Shown: positions 58,158 to 64,000 of the stretch, piece after piece
How positions within the stretch are numbered: the first letter of the stretch is position 1
How the letters are laid out: each line of letters starts with the position of its first letter
NCBI GenBank assembly: GCA_035772785.1
Contig: JAOCPU010000058.1
Span: 124,001-188,000, forward strand
Source of the DNA: Phlebiopsis flavidoalba
Lineage: Eukaryota > Basidiomycota > Agaricomycetes > Polyporales > Phanerochaetaceae
Length of the DNA stretch: 64,000 nt
Reading direction: 5' to 3'
Notes under the pieces: generated by a model
What the model saw: the letters and a program-made list of their open reading frames with translations, nothing else
What the model was told of the DNA's origin: nothing
Databases searched by the model: none
Program-made: the position numbers and the translations under genes

Positions 58158-61100
58158 TCAAAATGAAGTGGTGAAATCTCTGAAGGATTCCTGGCCCATA
58201 ATGCCGTCAATCTTCTCGGGCACAGTTTGAGGACGGAAACCTGTGATCGGAATCGTTTGATGGTCTGAACGTCGGGATCGCCAGTTTGGTGATCATCTCG
58301 ACCTGGGCAGTGTCGTTCTGCGTTGCGCTGGTAGACCTCCTCAGGACGAACCAGTCGGTCAGCAGACTGAGCTGGCGTACGAGTAACGGAAGCTTGACCG
58401 CCGAAATGAGCTTGAACTCCCCGATAGGCGTGAACTCGGGCATTCCGGAGGGCGCTAACACTGGATGGATCAGTGACTTTGAAGTACTCGTTTCTCTGTG
58501 GAGATTGTCCGAGAACGCGGCAATGCAATTCCTCCGCGAGAATGTGGTGGCTCTATGACGATGTTGACGAACTGGAACTGGGTAGAGAGCGTGTCGAACT
58601 TGTACGGGTAACCAGAGTCGTTCCACACGATCCGAACCCAATCGTTGCCGATATGTCGCTTCTTGTTGGTGTATCCTTCCGCGCTTGTCGGCATGAGCGT
58701 CGCAGTATGGTACAGAATTTGGCCGATATCGTCCCACCACGCGTACGCATAATCGCCATCTTCGTCTGGGTCCAAACCACCTGCGTATACGTCGACCCTG
58801 TCCGCGCAAGTCGATGAGGCGACCGAGCCCCTCGAGGACCGAGTATAAGCTGGTGATAGCCATGGGTATTTTCTAGGGATCTCCCTTTTCTGTGGTCTGA
58901 ACCTGGGGCGACATACATGATACCGACCTTGTGCGTGTCTATGACAGGCATACGGTCGATAGAGCGGAAGAAGGCTGGTAACCGAGAAGAGTCCACGACA
59001 GGGCGACCTAAGGTGGGATGGCCTGTTATCAGGGTACGATGACAGCTGGAGCGCAAGGAAGCTAGGGTCGATGCTAACATCTTTGCGACGGTGATTGAGA
59101 GGGTTGCAGACTGCCGACCAGACATAGCCATTGATGGGGGTCTGGGGTAGACTGCTCGATGTTTCTCTTTTCTGCGATGGTCTCGAATCTCCTGTTACCG
59201 GACCTAGAGTCAGCGTGCTTCAAACATGTATCCCCCCGACGCACCTCCATCATAGCATCGTCGTCAGACGATGCCGCCGACCCCTTGGTCGGGTCCGTCG
59301 GCCTGTCCATGGTCAAGGCAGCGCAGACAGAAAGCAGGTCTGGATCAACGTCACCCAAGTGTCACCATAGGGAACGTTTTCAGCCCTGCAAAGGAACTTT
59401 GACAGCCCTGAAGCCCTGCGCGAAATCACTTCCACCCACCCACGTTTTTTTGCAGGGCACGGATGGTTGACGACGGAGTTTACGCGAGTATCCCAAGTCT
59501 TCTCTGCGAGGGCTGGCTCGGAACCGGTCGGCGTCGTCGATAGCGGATGCATCATGATGATATCGCTCAACATCGATGTGTGCCGGTCTTGGGTCGGCAC
59601 TCGCATAGGTTTACCCTCCGTTGCAAGCCAGTCAAAGCAGACCTCATGTGGTTCATCGAGTTCTTCATTCCCTTCGTTAGCAAGGAGCAGGCTGGCGCGT
59701 AATGTATTTGATGTGGCGAGGTCGATCCGGTATCTTCACAGGCGAGGAACCACAAGTAAACAATGTAGTACCGTGGGGGCCATGCCAACCAGACGTGTTA
59801 GTTATGATAGAGCGCTACCTGAGGATCGTGAGATGAGAGTCTGGCCGTTGGGTGGCGAAAAAAGGTTGGTGCTGCTTGAGATACTGCAAAAGCAACGCCC
59901 CAAAGACCAATCTTTGTAATCAGCCTCCGTAAAGTTACTAGCTGGGGGTGGGAGCGCAGAAGAGCGAGCCGATGATGGCGAGGAAGGTCAATGATATGTT
60001 GTACGGCCATGGTCGGATTCGACATGATTTGTGAGGAGCTTCTTCTGAGAAATCCGGGGCAGATATTTCGGTCCAATCGAGGGCTGTAGCCTCGAATGCA
60101 TACCAGACAGGGACACAGCGCGTGAAGGCACGCCTTGATGGTCGAGGAGCGAGCCGTTAAGGCCGGAAAGGAATGTTTCAATGAAGGGTATGGCGTAGTT
60201 GGGGTCTCTCTTGAAAACAGCGTTTTTTGTAGCTGACAAAGGATAGTTAAGAGTATGGTAGTAGGCGATTCCTTGGGCATCTCGTGAGATGATCCCCTCA
60301 GGCCAGCGGTCAATTGATGCTTGCGAACGTTGGTCCAAAAATGCTATTGCATATCGTTTGAAGCAGCTCGTTCAAGATCTTAGCGGAGCCTCGGTCCACA
60401 AAACAGGTGCTTATTGGCCAGCTGGCTCGGGAGATGACAGAGGACACGTATGATAGGATGTCCCCAGTCCCGTGTCGGTCTTGATGATATCCCAATTGGA
60501 CCGTGGGGTTGAGGCTTTTAGGAATCAACGACATGATGAAGAAATCCTGCGCCCATGCGGGCCGTCGGGATCATAGGAAGCTAGACGCGCACACTGGGCG
60601 TGTCCGCACTCGGCTCGTAAGAGGCTGGAAAGGGAAAACAGTCTCGGGGAAAGAGCCTACCACAGTGGGGGCATACCTTCGGTGATTTCAGGCAGTTTGA
60701 GTGGAGACAGAAGGGTAGGGGACATGACTCGTGACGGAGCGCTAGGACTTGATGAACCGACGTTTGAGCGACTCATACTCGAGCCGTCTCGACACAGACG
60801 GTTGTCCACCACGCCCCCTCGAGAGCCGTCGACCAATGCGTTCTGGCTGAGTAGGGCATCGTGTCGGTGCTCTAGCCCTTCGCAGGTCATGGTCGTCAAA
60901 AGGCCTGTCGTCGAGAGCACTGTTGGGCCCTTGTCCTTTTCTACCCGACCGATGAGTGTGTGGAGAGTGGTTCAAATGTAGCCCATCCTGGTCGTAGTCT
61001 CGCCGAGGCTATAGTAAGAGTCGGTGTTCCCGGTACGGCGCGTAAACGCATTTACAAAACTGGCAAGACAACGATCTTGACTTTTCGTTACATGAACGGT

Positions 61101-64000
61101 TGCTAAGAGTGAGGACTAAAGTCTTGAATATGCGTTCGGGCCAGGTCAAGATGTCCTTGTGAAACATCGCGGAAGGACGCGAAGGCGAGTTGAGCGGCTG
61201 GGTGACTGAAAGCGTTCTACAAGGGCCACTACCGCGCCTACCGCCTTTTGGATAGAGCTGTTTGTCTGGTGTCGGACTGCTAGTCTCAGTGTGAGGAACG
61301 GGCTCTGCTGGGTAGGGTTGGTGTGCGATGGAGCGAACGAGAAGGAATGGCTAAGAGGTAAGGGACGAGATGACCGAGACATCACAGATGGAATGCGCGG
61401 GAAATCCTTGGATGGTGCTCGGGTAGTTCTGAATGCATGCAGAGATAAAATGGGAGATCCAGCGTTTGTATGCGATGAGGGTTGTGAAGGCCGGGGAGGC
61501 AATGGCAGAGGCTGAGATAAATTCGGGCTCTTCGTCCTGGGGCTCCTTGGTCCCGCCTCCGATAGGAAACTGAACGATATCCTCCGCGACGGGTATCAGT
61601 TTCCTTCTCTAGACTTTCAGCCTCCTCTGCCTCTTGACTGTCTCCTTTGATTGGGGTCAGATCCGCGTACCCTCAAGGTTCCTGTAAGGACAATTTCATC
61701 GCCCAGCACACGCCATATGATGATTGCTGTTTGATCATCTTTGAGGTCGGCGTACTGCTCTTTCCACACTGTGTGAAAACGAGCTTTGCGAGAGGGCGGC
61801 CTGTACACTGAGATATCCTTGACAAACTGCCAGACCGACTGTAACACATGCCATGACTTGCTTGTCTAGTTGCTGAACGGTGATCTGTGTAGAGGTCACA
61901 CAAATCGAGGAGAACCAGTATGCCAGTTGTCGAGCCACGATGGCGTGGTTGGAGGAAAACGCTGATCTGTCTTCTCTGACATTGTGAAGACTAGTATGGG
62001 CGGCTGTCTGCGATCAGGGATCTATTGCTCAACGATGGACGAGCGAGAATGACTGATGGAAGGACAGTATGTAAAGGAGTGACCGAAGAGATGTTCCTGA
62101 GTCGAGCCCAATGCGACAGGACCGACGGAATGTCAATCTCGTGTCTGGTTTGAACTGGTGGACATGTCGGCTTGAGATAGAGCATACGAAGCGGGGTGCC
62201 ATCATGATACCTTCAGTATCATTAGAGCGTGTGATGAAGCTAATCGGTCGTATAACGCACCTCTGCTGTTTGATTGTAAAGTCGTCAATACTTGCATAAC
62301 TTCACCAACAGTCTCGTCGACCTCTTCGCTTAATCAAGCTCATCATTGATGGAGTCAAATGCTTGAGTATTATGTCCTTCAGGATCCCCAGCGACCTCGC
62401 TGAGTATGAGCTCGCAAGGGTGCCGCAGACTACTATCGACAAGTTGCGCGACATTCAACCATTCCTTCAACGGCGATACACAACACGCTACGGAAGCGGT
62501 TTTTTTTTTTTTTTTTTTCGGTTCAGCAAAGATCCCATGTGGTGATGTCGTCCTTTTGTTCCCATGCGCGGTCCAGCAGCTCGCGATCAATCTACCAATG
62601 CACCGGGAGGCACCCGACGCCGTATAGTTGACTGAGCTCGTCCGCGAGATATAGGCCCTCGCGACAAGTCGAGACATCAGGACGCGTCCGAATTGGACGT
62701 TCGAAGGGTTCGTAGAGCGCCGAGAGAAGTACGAGCCGATGTTGCGACATCTTCGAGCTTTTCCAGGGAGGAAAAAGGTTCGGGATCGGGATACAGGTCG
62801 GTATTTCAGGATGAACCGTACAGAAGACGCTGAATATGGGCCTGTGACGAGGGAGTCGAGAACCGCAGTTATCTGTTTCTCAACAACGTTTTCGTGTTCG
62901 GTATCCCGGCGTTAAAGACATAGCGAGGAAGGGGGGATGCGCTAAGTACGATAGTGATAGTGCCCTGAAGAGATGCTGCAGGATTGGTTTCTTAAGTGTA
63001 TGGGGGGCTATCGCTTTTAGGCGGATTCTAAGGTAGCCGAGGTATGCCTCACAGCCAGTCCATTCCGACGGTTCCGTCGTCAGCGGTATGGGTGGTTTCG
63101 ATTACCACCTGAGGGATAGAACACAGAGGACTTGGGGATGTCGATGATGTTTTTTTGGGTGGAACGCGGCTTGAAGATGGTGGATTGACTAAGTGGGGTA
63201 TCACCGAACGGCGAAGACGGGCATGGGTGAGCTATTCCAACTAGTAGCCAGCGACCAGTCGATGAGATGCCCAAAGAGTTGCAGAATAGATCCAGTGTCA
63301 CTTTCCGCTATCACACTTGACACAAATTCGGCACGGCTCACGAGCGAACCGAGAAGCTCGATCATCGCGTTCGACACTGCGCTGACGCTCGGCCCCACGC
63401 TCTTCACCCCGATAGACCATCCTTCGTTAAGACCGGAGAATGCCCCCCTCGATCCATGTCCGCAGGATTTCCAGCAAAGTGGACTCCATTCCCAAGTGGT
63501 CTCCGAGCCCGAAATGGATGAGTGAGAGCAACGCCTTGAACCGCGGCTCCCAGAGATCGCGCAACCCAAGGGATCGTAAAGTTCATGAACAAAGAAAGGC
63601 ATGTGAGGCGGTCCGCCGTTTGAGGGAGATATGTCCACTGTTATCCCAATACGCTGCCAAGACGTCGTACCCCGCTGCCTGCAGAGATAGAGGCGATTCT
63701 GCAGAGCACAGGCCGGCGAGGACAGGGCTGATAAGAGCTAAACGAGGCGGAGGCGTGTCACTGGATGATAGTAAACTCGCCAAAGCGCGAGCATGGTGAA
63801 TAGACGGCACGGCAGGGGGAGTAAGAGCCTCTATGTGAGGGCATCGAGAGATAGAGGCACTGTTGGCTCAGGCGGCGGCGCGGCGACGGTGTCTGTCCTG
63901 CCACGCCGCCCAGTTAAAAGGCGTAAAAAGCCGTGTATTGGATCGTTGTCGAGTTGGGCGATTTGCATCTTCAACTTGAGAAAGGCATATGAGACTGCGG
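58158..64000 (-). CDS. TSC2: Tuberin (TSC2), Rheb GTPase-activating protein, 5' end beyond right edge
   Basis: TSC2 with TSC1 inactivates Rheb and so lowers TORC1 signalling. The N-terminal helical part lies at the right: SPVLAGLCSAESPLSLQAAG (63.7 kb), WEPRFKALLSLIHFGLGDHL and LLEILRTWIEG (63.5 kb), FGRVLMSRLVARAYISRTSS (62.65 kb) and FVKDISVYRPPSRKARFHTV (61.8 kb). The C-terminal Rap-GAP domain is clear: VIDTHKVGIMYVAPG (58.93 kb), YAYAWWDDIGQILYHTATLM (58.7 kb), KKRHIGNDWVRIVWNDSG, whose GND Asn is the catalytic 'thumb' in this family, FDTLSTQFQFVNIVIEP (58.58 kb) and MPEFTPIGEFKLISA (58.42 kb). The product ends ESFRDFTTSF at stop 58158-58160. Frame breaks include a G run (plus-strand C 63443-63448). 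The 59.3-61.5 kb middle is less conserved and its exon borders are unassigned. The first exon and start are not in the window. Confidence 0.85.
62500..62518 (+). repeat. Run of 19 T inside TSC2
   Basis: On the TSC2 strand this is a 19-base A run next to LMSRLVARAYISR-coding sequence. It either lies in an intron or its length is wrong; a run of this size in frame would be unusual. Confidence 0.85.

Noticed and set aside
58207..58863. A separate 218-residue - strand protein
   Set aside because: It mixes frames over the TSC2 Rap-GAP domain; the conserved residues read continuously only when the domain frames are followed.

Overview
This window looks like nuclear DNA of a basidiomycete fungus, most likely an agaricomycete. 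Genes are split by introns of about 48-60 nt with GT...AG or GC...AG borders. The recognisable proteins are eukaryotic and fungal in type: the nucleoporin Nup192/Nup205, tuberin (TSC2), eIF2D, SFT2, an MFS drug/polyamine-type transporter, a GEN1/Yen1-like XPG nuclease and an IMPACT-family protein. There is one nuclear tRNA-Gly(GCC).

Region 1 (about 1-25 kb) holds no intact recognisable gene. It is an array of decayed copies of one intron-containing family plus the non-coding blocks that travel with it. Copies on the + strand lie at 1-1115 and 3060-4230, and on the - strand at 12.9-14.6, 17.8-19.4 and 21.8-23.1 kb. Each - strand copy carries a conserved upstream block, and two of the units also carry a long non-coding block, giving a repeat period of roughly 5 kb. 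A GC-rich, gene-empty core (4.6-10.9 kb) lies between the two arms, and part of it recurs inverted at 20.9-21.4 kb. The family is a small all-helical domain plus coiled coil. It resembles the N-terminal domains placed in front of fungal STAND/NLR-like proteins; that comparison is inference.

Region 2 (25-30.7 kb) is sparse. It has a few unrecognised ORFs, then a decayed fungal protein-kinase-like gene and a partial second copy of it.

Region 3 (30.8-64 kb) is ordinary gene space: eIF2D (-), SFT2 (+), NUP192 (-), a Ser/Pro-rich orphan with a TATA promoter (+), an AT-rich element with inverted-repeat ends, tRNA-Gly (-), an IMPACT-family gene (+), a near-intact member of the helical-domain family (-), an MFS transporter (-), a GEN1-like nuclease (+) and TSC2 (-, 5' end beyond the right edge).

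Several conserved, normally essential genes (NUP192, TSC2, eIF2D, SFT2, GEN1-like) contain single-base frame breaks, many of them in homopolymer runs. This points to base-level indel errors in the assembly rather than real loss, so pseudogene calls elsewhere carry the same doubt. The 1-25 kb copies are damaged well beyond single indels and look genuinely decayed.
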